From Pegoplata infirma (taxonomy: Eukaryota; Arthropoda; Insecta; Diptera; Anthomyiidae), in the NCBI GenBank assembly GCA_963921195.1, contig CAWUER010000521.1, positions 62,001-126,000 of the forward strand: a DNA stretch of 64,000 nucleotides, in the 5' to 3' direction. The position numbers and the translations under genes were made by a program. A model generated the notes under the pieces. The model saw only the letters and a list, made by a program, of their open reading frames with translations. It was not told the origin of the DNA and ran no database searches. Of the stretch, positions 1-10,721 are shown piece by piece. The stretch's first letter is position 1, and each line of letters begins with the position of its first letter.

Positions 1-178
1 TTGAAAAATATTTTTTAAAATTAAATTTTGTAAAATTTTTATCGATTTGCAATAAAATGTGTAAAATTTGAATAGATTTCTAATAAAATTTTTGTTTTGT
101 CAAAAAAAAAAAAATAACAAAAAGATGCAAAAGCAAAAAAACAGAATTAAACTACAAAACATTTTGTGCGTTGTTCTG

Positions 179-188
179 TATATAAAAG
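179..188 (+). promoter_or_regulatory. Conserved TATATAAAAG motif in spacer
   Basis: A canonical TATA-box-like decamer lies about 407 bp upstream of the 5S start and is present in every spacer, including subclass B, where flanking bases have changed (10217-10226, 385 bp upstream). It is too far away to be the usual 5S promoter element. It could be a spacer promoter or simply a chance motif in AT-rich DNA fixed by homogenisation. I see no clear initiator, proximal sequence element or downstream gene. Confidence 0.25.
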
Positions 189-246
189 CTTAACATACTG
201 ACAGACTGAAATGAAATACTCAAGTAATGAAAAAAGAATATGGTGG

Positions 247-257
247 TTGTGTGTGTG
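247..257 (+). repeat. Short GT microsatellite in spacer
   Basis: A run of about five GT steps lies in the middle of the spacer. It recurs at the same place in every unit without the length variation visible in the homopolymer runs. Confidence 0.6.
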
Positions 258-441
258 CATCTAAAAACGTTTTGTTTATAATATTTTTATAGATTTTCAA
301 CAAAAATATTCGGTTTGTTCAAAAAAATAATTTAAAAAAAAAAAATTCTCGTGCAAATCGTAAATTTTCAGTGAAAAATATTTTTTAAAATTTTATTTTG
401 TAAAATTTAAATTCCCAAATAATTATGATTTAAAAACTAAA

Positions 442-542
442 ATCTGGCATCATTTTCTTGACTACACCGCACTTTTCATAACATTGAGTGCTCAGGAGAT
501 AGAATCTTTATTAAAAATATTCGTCCCCCCACGGCAAACAAA
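442..542 (+). promoter_or_regulatory. GC-richer upstream block, candidate 5S promoter/enhancer region
   Basis: This stretch from about -144 to -44 of copy 1 is visibly less AT-rich than the rest of the spacer. It includes a run of six C at 525-530 (-61 to -56). It is virtually unchanged in all 64 units, the exception being an A-to-G at -82 in copies 5 and 8. Conservation next to the gene is compatible with a role in transcription, but homogenisation also keeps the rest of the spacer similar, so a function is inference. Confidence 0.35.
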
Positions 543-546
543 AAAG

Positions 547-585
547 AAATGAACAAATGTGTTGTTACTTAAACTATGTTCTTTC
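547..585 (+). promoter_or_regulatory. Upstream promoter zone of 5S copy 1
   Basis: In Drosophila, 5S transcription needs an upstream element around -39 to -26 in addition to internal elements; the matching positions here are 547-560. The sequence up to the gene start is constant in all copies, with one exception: copies 39 and 41 carry G-to-A at -35. There is no perfect TATA at -30; TTACTTAAAC at 565-574 is the nearest AT-rich motif. Placement is by analogy to the fly gene. Confidence 0.45.
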
Positions 586-705
586 GCCAACGACCATACC
601 ACGCTGAATACATCGGTTCTCGTCCGATCACCGAAATTAAGCAGCGTCGGGCGCGGTTAGTACTTAGATGGGGGACCGCTTGGGAACACCGCGTGTTGTT
701 GGCTC
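586..705 (+). rRNA. 5S ribosomal RNA, copy 1
   Basis: This gene encodes 5S RNA, which binds ribosomal proteins uL18 and uL5 and sits in the central protuberance of the large ribosomal subunit. It is transcribed by RNA polymerase III through TFIIIA, TFIIIC and TFIIIB. The 120-nt sequence starts GCCAACGACC and ends TTGTTGGCTC. Nucleotides 1-9 pair with 110-118 to close helix I, with G-U wobbles. Nucleotides 67-72 pair with 103-108 in helix V. The sequence matches the insect 5S consensus throughout. The 5' end is set by helix I and by homology; the 3' end could be 119-121 nt because the primary transcript runs to the T tract and is trimmed. The spacer to copy 2 is 884 bp, class T. Copies 2-64 have this same sequence unless stated. 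Confidence 0.98.
588..683 (+). promoter_or_regulatory. Internal control region of 5S gene (copy 1)
   Basis: Type 1 Pol III promoters lie within the gene. By the positions known for Drosophila 5S, the elements would be nt 3-18, 37-44, 48-61 and 78-98, giving 588-603, 622-629, 633-646 and 663-683. These segments are identical in all 64 copies, so by sequence every copy retains its internal promoter. The G106A change in copies 23 and 27 lies outside them. Confidence 0.7.
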
Positions 706-713
706 CCACCAAC

Positions 714-733
714 TTTTTTTTTTTTTTTTTTTT
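714..733 (+). terminator. Pol III terminator, first T tract (copy 1)
   Basis: Twenty T residues begin nine bases after the 3' end of the 5S gene. Pol III stops at runs of four or more T on the non-template strand, so this is ample. The tract follows every copy at the same offset and ranges from 16 to 21 T. Confidence 0.9.
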
Positions 734-746
734 AAATTTTGTTAAA

Positions 747-758
747 TTTTTTTTTTTT
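747..758 (+). terminator. Second T tract, possible fail-safe terminator (copy 1)
   Basis: A second run of 12 T follows the first after AAATTTTGTTAAA. It recurs in all units at 11-13 T. It could catch read-through polymerases, but it may equally be neutral AT-rich spacer. Confidence 0.5.
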
Positions 759-772
759 AAATTAAACATAAC

Positions 773-1374
773 AAAATTTTTAACGATTTTGATTAGAATG
801 GTTTAGTTTGCCTACAAATATCAATCAAAAAAATGGCAAAATTTTTGTTTACATGCAAAACTGAAAGTTTCATAGATTTTTATTTTTTTAAATTGAATTG
901 TGTAAAATTTTAATCGATTTTCAATAAAAATATCCGGTTTGTCCAAAAAAATTGCAAAAAGAAACAATAATAACTTTTTTTTGCATGCAAAACGTAAATT
1001 TTCATTGAAAAATATTTTTTAAAATTAAATTTTGTAAAATTTTTATCGATTTGCAATAAAATGTGTAAAATTTGAATAGATTTCTAATAAAATTTTTGTT
1101 TTGTCCAAAAAAAAAAAATAACAAAAAGATGCAAAAGCAAAAAAACAGAATTAAACTACAAAACATTTTGTGCGTTGTTCTGTATATAAAAGCTTAACAT
1201 ACTGACAGACTGAAATGAAATACTCAAGTAATGAAAAAAGAATATGGTGGTTGTGTGTGTGCATCTAAAAACGTTTTGTTTATAATATTTTTATAGATTT
1301 TCAACAAAAATATTCGGTTTGTTCAAAAAAATAATTTAAAAAAAAAAAATTCTCGTGCAAATCGTAAATTTTCA
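773..1374 (+). repeat. Degenerate ~131-bp subrepeats inside the spacer
   Basis: A motif of the form AAAATTTTAATCGATTTTC, then AATAAAAATATCCGGTTTGTCC, recurs in diverged copies at about 773-812, 903-944, 1066-1106 and 1285-1324, plus a truncated copy at 1035-1060. The first steps are 130-132 bp. A companion motif TGCAAAACGTAAATTTTCA recurs at 854-872, 986-1004 and 1356-1374. The spacer therefore seems to have grown by duplication of a satellite-like monomer. The same layout is present in every unit. Confidence 0.75.
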
Positions 1375-1589
1375 GTGAAAAATATTTTTTAAAATTTTAT
1401 TTTGTAAAATTTAAATTCCCAAATAATTATGATTTAAAAACTAAAATCTGGCATCATTTTCTTGACTACACCGCACTTTTCATAACATTGAGTGCTCAGG
1501 AGATAGAATCTTTATTAAAAATATTCGTCCCCCCACGGCAAACAAAAAAGAAATGAACAAATGTGTTGTTACTTAAACTATGTTCTTTC

Positions 1590-1709
1590 GCCAACGACCA
1601 TACCACGCTGAATACATCGGTTCTCGTCCGATCACCGAAATTAAGCAGCGTCGGGCGCGGTTAGTACTTAGATGGGGGACCGCTTGGGAACACCGCGTGT
1701 TGTTGGCTC
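1590..1709 (+). rRNA. 5S ribosomal RNA, copy 2
   Basis: Identical to copy 1. T tract of 20; spacer to copy 3 is 884 bp, class T. Confidence 0.98.
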
Positions 1710-2593
1710 CCACCAACTTTTTTTTTTTTTTTTTTTTAAATTTTGTTAAATTTTTTTTTTTTAAATTAAACATAACAAAATTTTTAACGATTTTGATTAG
1801 AATGGTTTAGTTTGCCTACAAATATCAATCAAAAAAATGGCAAAATTTTTGTTTACATGCAAAACTGAAAGTTTCATAGATTTTTATTTTTTTAAATTGA
1901 ATTGTGTAAAATTTTAATCGATTTTCAATAAAAATATCCGGTTTGTCCAAAAAAATTGCAAAAAGAAACAATAATAACTTTTTTTTGCATGCAAAACGTA
2001 AATTTTCATTGAAAAATATTTTTTAAAATTAAATTTTGTAAAATTTTTATCGATTTGCAATAAAATGTGTAAAATTTGAATAGATTTCTAATAAAATTTT
2101 TGTTTTGTCCAAAAAAAAAAAATAACAAAAAGATGCAAAAGCAAAAAAACAGAATTAAACTACAAAACATTTTGTGCGTTGTTCTGTATATAAAAGCTTA
2201 ACATACTGACAGACTGAAATGAAATACTCAAGTAATGAAAAAAGAATATGGTGGTTGTGTGTGTGCATCTAAAAACGTTTTGTTTATAATATTTTTATAG
2301 ATTTTCAACAAAAATATTCGGTTTGTTCAAAAAAATAATTTAAAAAAAAAAAATTCTCGTGCAAATCGTAAATTTTCAGTGAAAAATATTTTTTAAAATT
2401 TTATTTTGTAAAATTTAAATTCCCAAATAATTATGATTTAAAAACTAAAATCTGGCATCATTTTCTTGACTACACCGCACTTTTCATAACATTGAGTGCT
2501 CAGGAGATAGAATCTTTATTAAAAATATTCGTCCCCCCACGGCAAACAAAAAAGAAATGAACAAATGTGTTGTTACTTAAACTATGTTCTTTC

Positions 2594-2713
2594 GCCAACG
2601 ACCATACCACGCTGAATACATCGGTTCTCGTCCGATCACCGAAATTAAGCAGCGTCGGGCGCGGTTAGTACTTAGATGGGGGACCGCTTGGGAACACCGC
2701 GTGTTGTTGGCTC
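2594..2713 (+). rRNA. 5S ribosomal RNA, copy 3
   Basis: Identical to copy 1. Spacer to copy 4 is 884 bp, class T. Confidence 0.98.
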
Positions 2714-3597
2714 CCACCAACTTTTTTTTTTTTTTTTTTTTAAATTTTGTTAAATTTTTTTTTTTTAAATTAAACATAACAAAATTTTTAACGATTTTGA
2801 TTAGAATGGTTTAGTTTGCCTACAAATATCAATCAAAAAAATGGCAAAATTTTTGTTTACATGCAAAACTGAAAGTTTCATAGATTTTTATTTTTTTAAA
2901 TTGAATTGTGTAAAATTTTAATCGATTTTCAATAAAAATATCCGGTTTGTCCAAAAAAATTGCAAAAAGAAACAATAATAACTTTTTTTTGCATGCAAAA
3001 CGTAAATTTTCATTGAAAAATATTTTTTAAAATTAAATTTTGTAAAATTTTTATCGATTTGCAATAAAATGTGTAAAATTTGAATAGATTTCTAATAAAA
3101 TTTTTGTTTTGTCCAAAAAAAAAAAATAACAAAAAGATGCAAAAGCAAAAAAACAGAATTAAACTACAAAACATTTTGTGCGTTGTTCTGTATATAAAAG
3201 CTTAACATACTGACAGACTGAAATGAAATACTCAAGTAATGAAAAAAGAATATGGTGGTTGTGTGTGTGCATCTAAAAACGTTTTGTTTATAATATTTTT
3301 ATAGATTTTCAACAAAAATATTCGGTTTGTTCAAAAAAATAATTTAAAAAAAAAAAATTCTCGTGCAAATCGTAAATTTTCAGTGAAAAATATTTTTTAA
3401 AATTTTATTTTGTAAAATTTAAATTCCCAAATAATTATGATTTAAAAACTAAAATCTGGCATCATTTTCTTGACTACACCGCACTTTTCATAACATTGAG
3501 TGCTCAGGAGATAGAATCTTTATTAAAAATATTCGTCCCCCCACGGCAAACAAAAAAGAAATGAACAAATGTGTTGTTACTTAAACTATGTTCTTTC

Positions 3598-3717
3598 GCC
3601 AACGACCATACCACGCTGAATACATCGGTTCTCGTCCGATCACCGAAATTAAGCAGCGTCGGGCGCGGTTAGTACTTAGATGGGGGACCGCTTGGGAACA
3701 CCGCGTGTTGTTGGCTC
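3598..3717 (+). rRNA. 5S ribosomal RNA, copy 4
   Basis: Identical to copy 1. Spacer to copy 5 is 884 bp, class T. Confidence 0.98.
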
Positions 3718-4601
3718 CCACCAACTTTTTTTTTTTTTTTTTTTTAAATTTTGTTAAATTTTTTTTTTTTAAATTAAACATAACAAAATTTTTAACGATT
3801 TTGATTAGAATGGTTTAGTTTGCCTACAAATATCAATCAAAAAAATGGCAAAATTTTTGTTTACATGCAAAACTGAAAGTTTCATAGATTTTTATTTTTT
3901 TAAATTGAATTGTGTAAAATTTTAATCGATTTTCAATAAAAATATCCGGTTTGTCCAAAAAAATTGCAAAAAGAAACAATAATAACTTTTTTTTGCATGC
4001 AAAACGTAAATTTTCATTGAAAAATATTTTTTAAAATTAAATTTTGTAAAATTTTTATCGATTTGCAATAAAATGTGTAAAATTTGAATAGATTTCTAAT
4101 AAAATTTTTGTTTTGTCCAAAAAAAAAAAATAACAAAAAGATGCAAAAGCAAAAAAACAGAATTAAACTACAAAACATTTTGTGCGTTGTTCTGTATATA
4201 AAAGCTTAACATACTGACAGACTGAAATGAAATACTCAAGTAATGAAAAAAGAATATGGTGGTTGTGTGTGTGCATCTAAAAACGTTTTGTTTATAATAT
4301 TTTTATAGATTTTCAACAAAAATATTCGGTTTGTTCAAAAAAATAATTTAAAAAAAAAAAATTCTCGTGCAAATCGTAAATTTTCAGTGAAAAATATTTT
4401 TTAAAATTTTATTTTGTAAAATTTAAATTCCCAAATAATTATGATTTAAAAACTAAAATCTGGCATCATTTTCTTGACTACACCGCACTTTTCATAACAT
4501 TGAGTGCTCAGGAGATAGAGTCTTTATTAAAAATATTCGTCCCCCCACGGCAAACAAAAAAGAAATGAACAAATGTGTTGTTACTTAAACTATGTTCTTT
4601 C

Positions 4602-4721
4602 GCCAACGACCATACCACGCTGAATACATCGGTTCTCGTCCGATCACCGAAATTAAGCAGCGTCGGGCGCGGTTAGTACTTAGATGGGGGACCGCTTGGG
4701 AACACCGCGTGTTGTTGGCTC
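4602..4721 (+). rRNA. 5S ribosomal RNA, copy 5
   Basis: Gene identical to copy 1. The upstream region carries A-to-G at 4520 (-82), shared only with copy 8. T tract of 19; spacer to copy 6 is 883 bp, class T. Confidence 0.98.
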
Positions 4722-5604
4722 CCACCAACTTTTTTTTTTTTTTTTTTTAAATTTTGTTAAATTTTTTTTTTTTAAATTAAACATAACAAAATTTTTAACG
4801 ATTTTGATTAGAATGGTTTAGTTTGCCTACAAATATCAATCAAAAAAATGGCAAAATTTTTGTTTACATGCAAAACTGAAAGTTTCATAGATTTTTATTT
4901 TTTTAAATTGAATTGTGTAAAATTTTAATCGATTTTCAATAAAAATATCCGGTTTGTCCAAAAAAATTGCAAAAAGAAACAATAATAACTTTTTTTTGCA
5001 TGCAAAACGTAAATTTTCATTGAAAAATATTTTTTAAAATTAAATTTTGTAAAATTTTTATCGATTTGCAATAAAATGTGTAAAATTTGAATAGATTTCT
5101 AATAAAATTTTTGTTTTGTCCAAAAAAAAAAAATAACAAAAAGATGCAAAAGCAAAAAAACAGAATTAAACTACAAAACATTTTGTGCGTTGTTCTGTAT
5201 ATAAAAGCTTAACATACTGACAGACTGAAATGAAATACTCAAGTAATGAAAAAAGAATATGGTGGTTGTGTGTGTGCATCTAAAAACGTTTTGTTTATAA
5301 TATTTTTATAGATTTTCAACAAAAATATTCGGTTTGTTCAAAAAAATAATTTAAAAAAAAAAAATTCTCGTGCAAATCGTAAATTTTCAGTGAAAAATAT
5401 TTTTTAAAATTTTATTTTGTAAAATTTAAATTCCCAAATAATTATGATTTAAAAACTAAAATCTGGCATCATTTTCTTGACTACACCGCACTTTTCATAA
5501 CATTGAGTGCTCAGGAGATAGAATCTTTATTAAAAATATTCGTCCCCCCACGGCAAACAAAAAAGAAATGAACAAATGTGTTGTTACTTAAACTATGTTC
5601 TTTC

Positions 5605-5724
5605 GCCAACGACCATACCACGCTGAATACATCGGTTCTCGTCCGATCACCGAAATTAAGCAGCGTCGGGCGCGGTTAGTACTTAGATGGGGGACCGCTT
5701 GGGAACACCGCGTGTTGTTGGCTC
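5605..5724 (+). rRNA. 5S ribosomal RNA, copy 6
   Basis: Identical to copy 1. Spacer to copy 7 is 884 bp, class T. Confidence 0.98.
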
Positions 5725-6608
5725 CCACCAACTTTTTTTTTTTTTTTTTTTTAAATTTTGTTAAATTTTTTTTTTTTAAATTAAACATAACAAAATTTTT
5801 AACGATTTTGATTAGAATGGTTTAGTTTGCCTACAAATATCAATCAAAAAAATGGCAAAATTTTTGTTTACATGCAAAACTGAAAGTTTCATAGATTTTT
5901 ATTTTTTTAAATTGAATTGTGTAAAATTTTAATCGATTTTCAATAAAAATATCCGGTTTGTCCAAAAAAATTGCAAAAAGAAACAATAATAACTTTTTTT
6001 TGCATGCAAAACGTAAATTTTCATTGAAAAATATTTTTTAAAATTAAATTTTGTAAAATTTTTATCGATTTGCAATAAAATGTGTAAAATTTGAATAGAT
6101 TTCTAATAAAATTTTTGTTTTGTCCAAAAAAAAAAAATAACAAAAAGATGCAAAAGCAAAAAAACAGAATTAAACTACAAAACATTTTGTGCGTTGTTCT
6201 GTATATAAAAGCTTAACATACTGACAGACTGAAATGAAATACTCAAGTAATGAAAAAAGAATATGGTGGTTGTGTGTGTGCATCTAAAAACGTTTTGTTT
6301 ATAATATTTTTATAGATTTTCAACAAAAATATTCGGTTTGTTCAAAAAAATAATTTAAAAAAAAAAAATTCTCGTGCAAATCGTAAATTTTCAGTGAAAA
6401 ATATTTTTTAAAATTTTATTTTGTAAAATTTAAATTCCCAAATAATTATGATTTAAAAACTAAAATCTGGCATCATTTTCTTGACTACACCGCACTTTTC
6501 ATAACATTGAGTGCTCAGGAGATAGAATCTTTATTAAAAATATTCGTCCCCCCACGGCAAACAAAAAAGAAATGAACAAATGTGTTGTTACTTAAACTAT
6601 GTTCTTTC

Positions 6609-6728
6609 GCCAACGACCATACCACGCTGAATACATCGGTTCTCGTCCGATCACCGAAATTAAGCAGCGTCGGGCGCGGTTAGTACTTAGATGGGGGACC
6701 GCTTGGGAACACCGCGTGTTGTTGGCTC
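6609..6728 (+). rRNA. 5S ribosomal RNA, copy 7
   Basis: Identical to copy 1. Spacer to copy 8 is 883 bp, class T. Confidence 0.98.
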
Positions 6729-7611
6729 CCACCAACTTTTTTTTTTTTTTTTTTTAAATTTTGTTAAATTTTTTTTTTTTAAATTAAACATAACAAAATT
6801 TTTAACGATTTTGATTAGAATGGTTTAGTTTGCCTACAAATATCAATCAAAAAAATGGCAAAATTTTTGTTTACATGCAAAACTGAAAGTTTCATAGATT
6901 TTTATTTTTTTAAATTGAATTGTGTAAAATTTTAATCGATTTTCAATAAAAATATCCGGTTTGTCCAAAAAAATTGCAAAAAGAAACAATAATAACTTTT
7001 TTTTGCATGCAAAACGTAAATTTTCATTGAAAAATATTTTTTAAAATTAAATTTTGTAAAATTTTTATCGATTTGCAATAAAATGTGTAAAATTTGAATA
7101 GATTTCTAATAAAATTTTTGTTTTGTCCAAAAAAAAAAAATAACAAAAAGATGCAAAAGCAAAAAAACAGAATTAAACTACAAAACATTTTGTGCGTTGT
7201 TCTGTATATAAAAGCTTAACATACTGACAGACTGAAATGAAATACTCAAGTAATGAAAAAAGAATATGGTGGTTGTGTGTGTGCATCTAAAAACGTTTTG
7301 TTTATAATATTTTTATAGATTTTCAACAAAAATATTCGGTTTGTTCAAAAAAATAATTTAAAAAAAAAAAATTCTCGTGCAAATCGTAAATTTTCAGTGA
7401 AAAATATTTTTTAAAATTTTATTTTGTAAAATTTAAATTCCCAAATAATTATGATTTAAAAACTAAAATCTGGCATCATTTTCTTGACTACACCGCACTT
7501 TTCATAACATTGAGTGCTCAGGAGATAGAGTCTTTATTAAAAATATTCGTCCCCCCACGGCAAACAAAAAAGAAATGAACAAATGTGTTGTTACTTAAAC
7601 TATGTTCTTTC

Positions 7612-7731
7612 GCCAACGACCATACCACGCTGAATACATCGGTTCTCGTCCGATCACCGAAATTAAGCAGCGTCGGGCGCGGTTAGTACTTAGATGGGGG
7701 ACCGCTTGGGAACACCGCGTGTTGTTGGCTC
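7612..7731 (+). rRNA. 5S ribosomal RNA, copy 8
   Basis: Gene identical to copy 1. Upstream A-to-G at 7530 (-82), as in copy 5. Spacer to copy 9 is 884 bp, class T. Confidence 0.98.
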
Positions 7732-8615
7732 CCACCAACTTTTTTTTTTTTTTTTTTTTAAATTTTGTTAAATTTTTTTTTTTTAAATTAAACATAACAA
7801 AATTTTTAACGATTTTGATTAGAATGGTTTAGTTTGCCTACAAATATCAATCAAAAAAATGGCAAAATTTTTGTTTACATGCAAAACTGAAAGTTTCATA
7901 GATTTTTATTTTTTTAAATTGAATTGTGTAAAATTTTAATCGATTTTCAATAAAAATATCCGGTTTGTCCAAAAAAATTGCAAAAAGAAACAATAATAAC
8001 TTTTTTTTGCATGCAAAACGTAAATTTTCATTGAAAAATATTTTTTAAAATTAAATTTTGTAAAATTTTTATCGATTTGCAATAAAATGTGTAAAATTTG
8101 AATAGATTTCTAATAAAATTTTTGTTTTGTCCAAAAAAAAAAAATAACAAAAAGATGCAAAAGCAAAAAAACAGAATTAAACTACAAAACATTTTGTGCG
8201 TTGTTCTGTATATAAAAGCTTAACATACTGACAGACTGAAATGAAATACTCAAGTAATGAAAAAAGAATATGGTGGTTGTGTGTGTGCATCTAAAAACGT
8301 TTTGTTTATAATATTTTTATAGATTTTCAACAAAAATATTCGGTTTGTTCAAAAAAATAATTTAAAAAAAAAAAATTCTCGTGCAAATCGTAAATTTTCA
8401 GTGAAAAATATTTTTTAAAATTTTATTTTGTAAAATTTAAATTCCCAAATAATTATGATTTAAAAACTAAAATCTGGCATCATTTTCTTGACTACACCGC
8501 ACTTTTCATAACATTGAGTGCTCAGGAGATAGAATCTTTATTAAAAATATTCGTCCCCCCACGGCAAACAAAAAAGAAATGAACAAATGTGTTGTTACTT
8601 AAACTATGTTCTTTC

Positions 8616-8735
8616 GCCAACGACCATACCACGCTGAATACATCGGTTCTCGTCCGATCACCGAAATTAAGCAGCGTCGGGCGCGGTTAGTACTTAGATG
8701 GGGGACCGCTTGGGAACACCGCGTGTTGTTGGCTC
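8616..8735 (+). rRNA. 5S ribosomal RNA, copy 9
   Basis: Identical to copy 1. Spacer to copy 10 is 885 bp, class T, one A longer in its central A run. Confidence 0.98.
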
Positions 8736-9620
8736 CCACCAACTTTTTTTTTTTTTTTTTTTTAAATTTTGTTAAATTTTTTTTTTTTAAATTAAACATA
8801 ACAAAATTTTTAACGATTTTGATTAGAATGGTTTAGTTTGCCTACAAATATCAATCAAAAAAATGGCAAAATTTTTGTTTACATGCAAAACTGAAAGTTT
8901 CATAGATTTTTATTTTTTTAAATTGAATTGTGTAAAATTTTAATCGATTTTCAATAAAAATATCCGGTTTGTCCAAAAAAATTGCAAAAAGAAACAATAA
9001 TAACTTTTTTTTGCATGCAAAACGTAAATTTTCATTGAAAAATATTTTTTAAAATTAAATTTTGTAAAATTTTTATCGATTTGCAATAAAATGTGTAAAA
9101 TTTGAATAGATTTCTAATAAAATTTTTGTTTTGTCCAAAAAAAAAAAAATAACAAAAAGATGCAAAAGCAAAAAAACAGAATTAAACTACAAAACATTTT
9201 GTGCGTTGTTCTGTATATAAAAGCTTAACATACTGACAGACTGAAATGAAATACTCAAGTAATGAAAAAAGAATATGGTGGTTGTGTGTGTGCATCTAAA
9301 AACGTTTTGTTTATAATATTTTTATAGATTTTCAACAAAAATATTCGGTTTGTTCAAAAAAATAATTTAAAAAAAAAAAATTCTCGTGCAAATCGTAAAT
9401 TTTCAGTGAAAAATATTTTTTAAAATTTTATTTTGTAAAATTTAAATTCCCAAATAATTATGATTTAAAAACTAAAATCTGGCATCATTTTCTTGACTAC
9501 ACCGCACTTTTCATAACATTGAGTGCTCAGGAGATAGAATCTTTATTAAAAATATTCGTCCCCCCACGGCAAACAAAAAAGAAATGAACAAATGTGTTGT
9601 TACTTAAACTATGTTCTTTC

Positions 9621-9740
9621 GCCAACGACCATACCACGCTGAATACATCGGTTCTCGTCCGATCACCGAAATTAAGCAGCGTCGGGCGCGGTTAGTACTT
9701 AGATGGGGGACCGCTTGGGAACACCGCGTGTTGTTGGCTC
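9621..9740 (+). rRNA. 5S ribosomal RNA, copy 10
   Basis: Identical to copy 1. It precedes the first subclass B spacer (861 bp). Confidence 0.98.
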
Positions 9741-10601
9741 CCACCAACTTTTTTTTTTTTTTTTTTTAAATTTTGTTAAATTTTTTTTTTTTAAATTAAA
9801 CATAACAAAATTTTTAACGATTTTGATTAGAATGGTTTAGTTTGCCTACAAATATCAATCAAAAAAATGGCAAAATTTTTGTTTACATGCAAAACTGAAA
9901 GTTTCATAGATTTTTATTTTTTTAAATTGAATTGTGTAAAATTTTAATCGATTTTCAATAAAAATATCCGGTTTGTCCAAAAAAATTGCAAAAAGAAACA
10001 AAAATAACTTTTTTTTGCATGCAAAACGTAAATTTTCATTGAAAAATATTTTTTAAAATTAAATTTTGTAAAATTTTTATCGATTTGCAATAAAATGTGT
10101 AAAATTTGAATAGATTTCTAATAAAATTTTTGTTTTGTCCAAAAAAAAAAAATAACAAAAAGATGCAAAAGCAAAAAAACAGAATTAAACTACAAAACAT
10201 TTTGTGCGTTGTTCTGTATATAAAAGCTAAACATAGTGACAGACTAAAATGAAATACTCAAGTAATGAAAAAAGAATATGGTGGTTGTGTGTGTGCATCT
10301 AAAAACGTTTTGTTTATAATATTTTTATTTTATTTTATTAAAAAAATTATTTAAAAAAAAATTCTCTTGCAAATCGTAAATTTTCAGTGAAAAATATTTT
10401 TTAAAATTTTATTTTGTAAAATTTAAATTCCCAAATAATGATGATTTAAAAACTTAAATCTGGCATCATTTTCTTGACTACACCGCACTTTTCATAACAT
10501 TGAGTGCTCAGGAGATAGAATCTTTATTAAAAATATTCGTCCCCCCACGGCAAACAAAAAAGAAATGAACAAATGTGTTGTTACTTAAACTATGTTCTTT
10601 C
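9741..10601 (+). other. Subclass B spacer (861 bp), first example
   Basis: This spacer defines subclass B. It has the A marker AACAAAAATAAC; three linked changes just after TATATAAAAG (GCTAAACATAGTG, then GACTAAAATG); replacement of a ~70-bp subrepeat segment by a ~23-bp shorter TTTTATTTTATTAAAA stretch at about 10323-10365; CTCTTGC for CTCGTGC; and GATGATTTAAAAACTTAAAT for the usual TATGATTTAAAAACTAAAAT. All eight B spacers share the whole set and the exact length, so they descend from one ancestor. Confidence 0.9.
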
Positions 10602-10721
10602 GCCAACGACCATACCACGCTGAATACATCGGTTCTCGTCCGATCACCGAAATTAAGCAGCGTCGGGCGCGGTTAGTACTTAGATGGGGGACCGCTTGGG
10701 AACACCGCGTGTTGTTGGCTC
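10602..10721 (+). rRNA. 5S ribosomal RNA, copy 11
   Basis: Identical to copy 1, despite the divergent B spacer before it. Spacer to copy 12 is 883 bp, class T. Confidence 0.98.

Larger units (their letters stand above)
1..585 (+). other. Partial 5S spacer at left edge
   Basis: This is the 3' two thirds of a spacer; its 5S gene lies outside the window. Position 1 corresponds to position 1005 of the next unit. It holds the AT-rich subrepeat remains, TATATAAAAG at 179-188, a short GT run at about 247-257, and the GC-richer block before copy 1. It differs from its neighbours by a C-to-A change near 102, where TGTCCAAA becomes TGTCAAAA. The class marker lies outside, so T or A cannot be assigned, although its full-length central part excludes subclass B. 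Confidence 0.9.
706..1589 (+). other. Intergenic spacer 1, class T reference (884 bp)
   Basis: This is the first complete spacer and the model for class T. In order it holds two T tracts, degenerate ~131-bp subrepeats (about 773-1374), the class marker AACAATAATAAC near 963-974, TATATAAAAG at about 1183-1192, a GT run, and the GC-richer block before copy 2. No open reading frame or RNA gene is convincing. Most differences between class T spacers are one- to three-base changes in A or T runs. Confidence 0.9.

Noticed and set aside
240..545. A second RNA gene in the spacer (spliced leader, snRNA or tRNA), as occurs in some 5S arrays
   Set aside because: I see no tRNA cloverleaf, no A and B boxes, no Sm site with a following hairpin and no splice donor leader in the GC-richer parts.
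586..733. 5S-derived SINE (SINE3-like) with poly-T/A tail
   Set aside because: Copies are complete, nearly identical, head to tail and without target-site duplications, which fits a functional 5S array and not dispersed retroposons.
569..806. Overlapping open reading frames of 61-76 codons at each 5S gene, on both strands
   Set aside because: They lie over the 5S gene and T tracts, encode runs of Phe or Lys from the homopolymers, and appear or vanish with a one-base change in T-tract length. They are by-products of the rRNA gene.
981..990. GCATGC palindrome in TTGCATGCAAA as a protein binding site
   Set aside because: A single short palindrome in AT-rich DNA is too weak to support a claim; it lies in the subrepeat motif and recurs with it.
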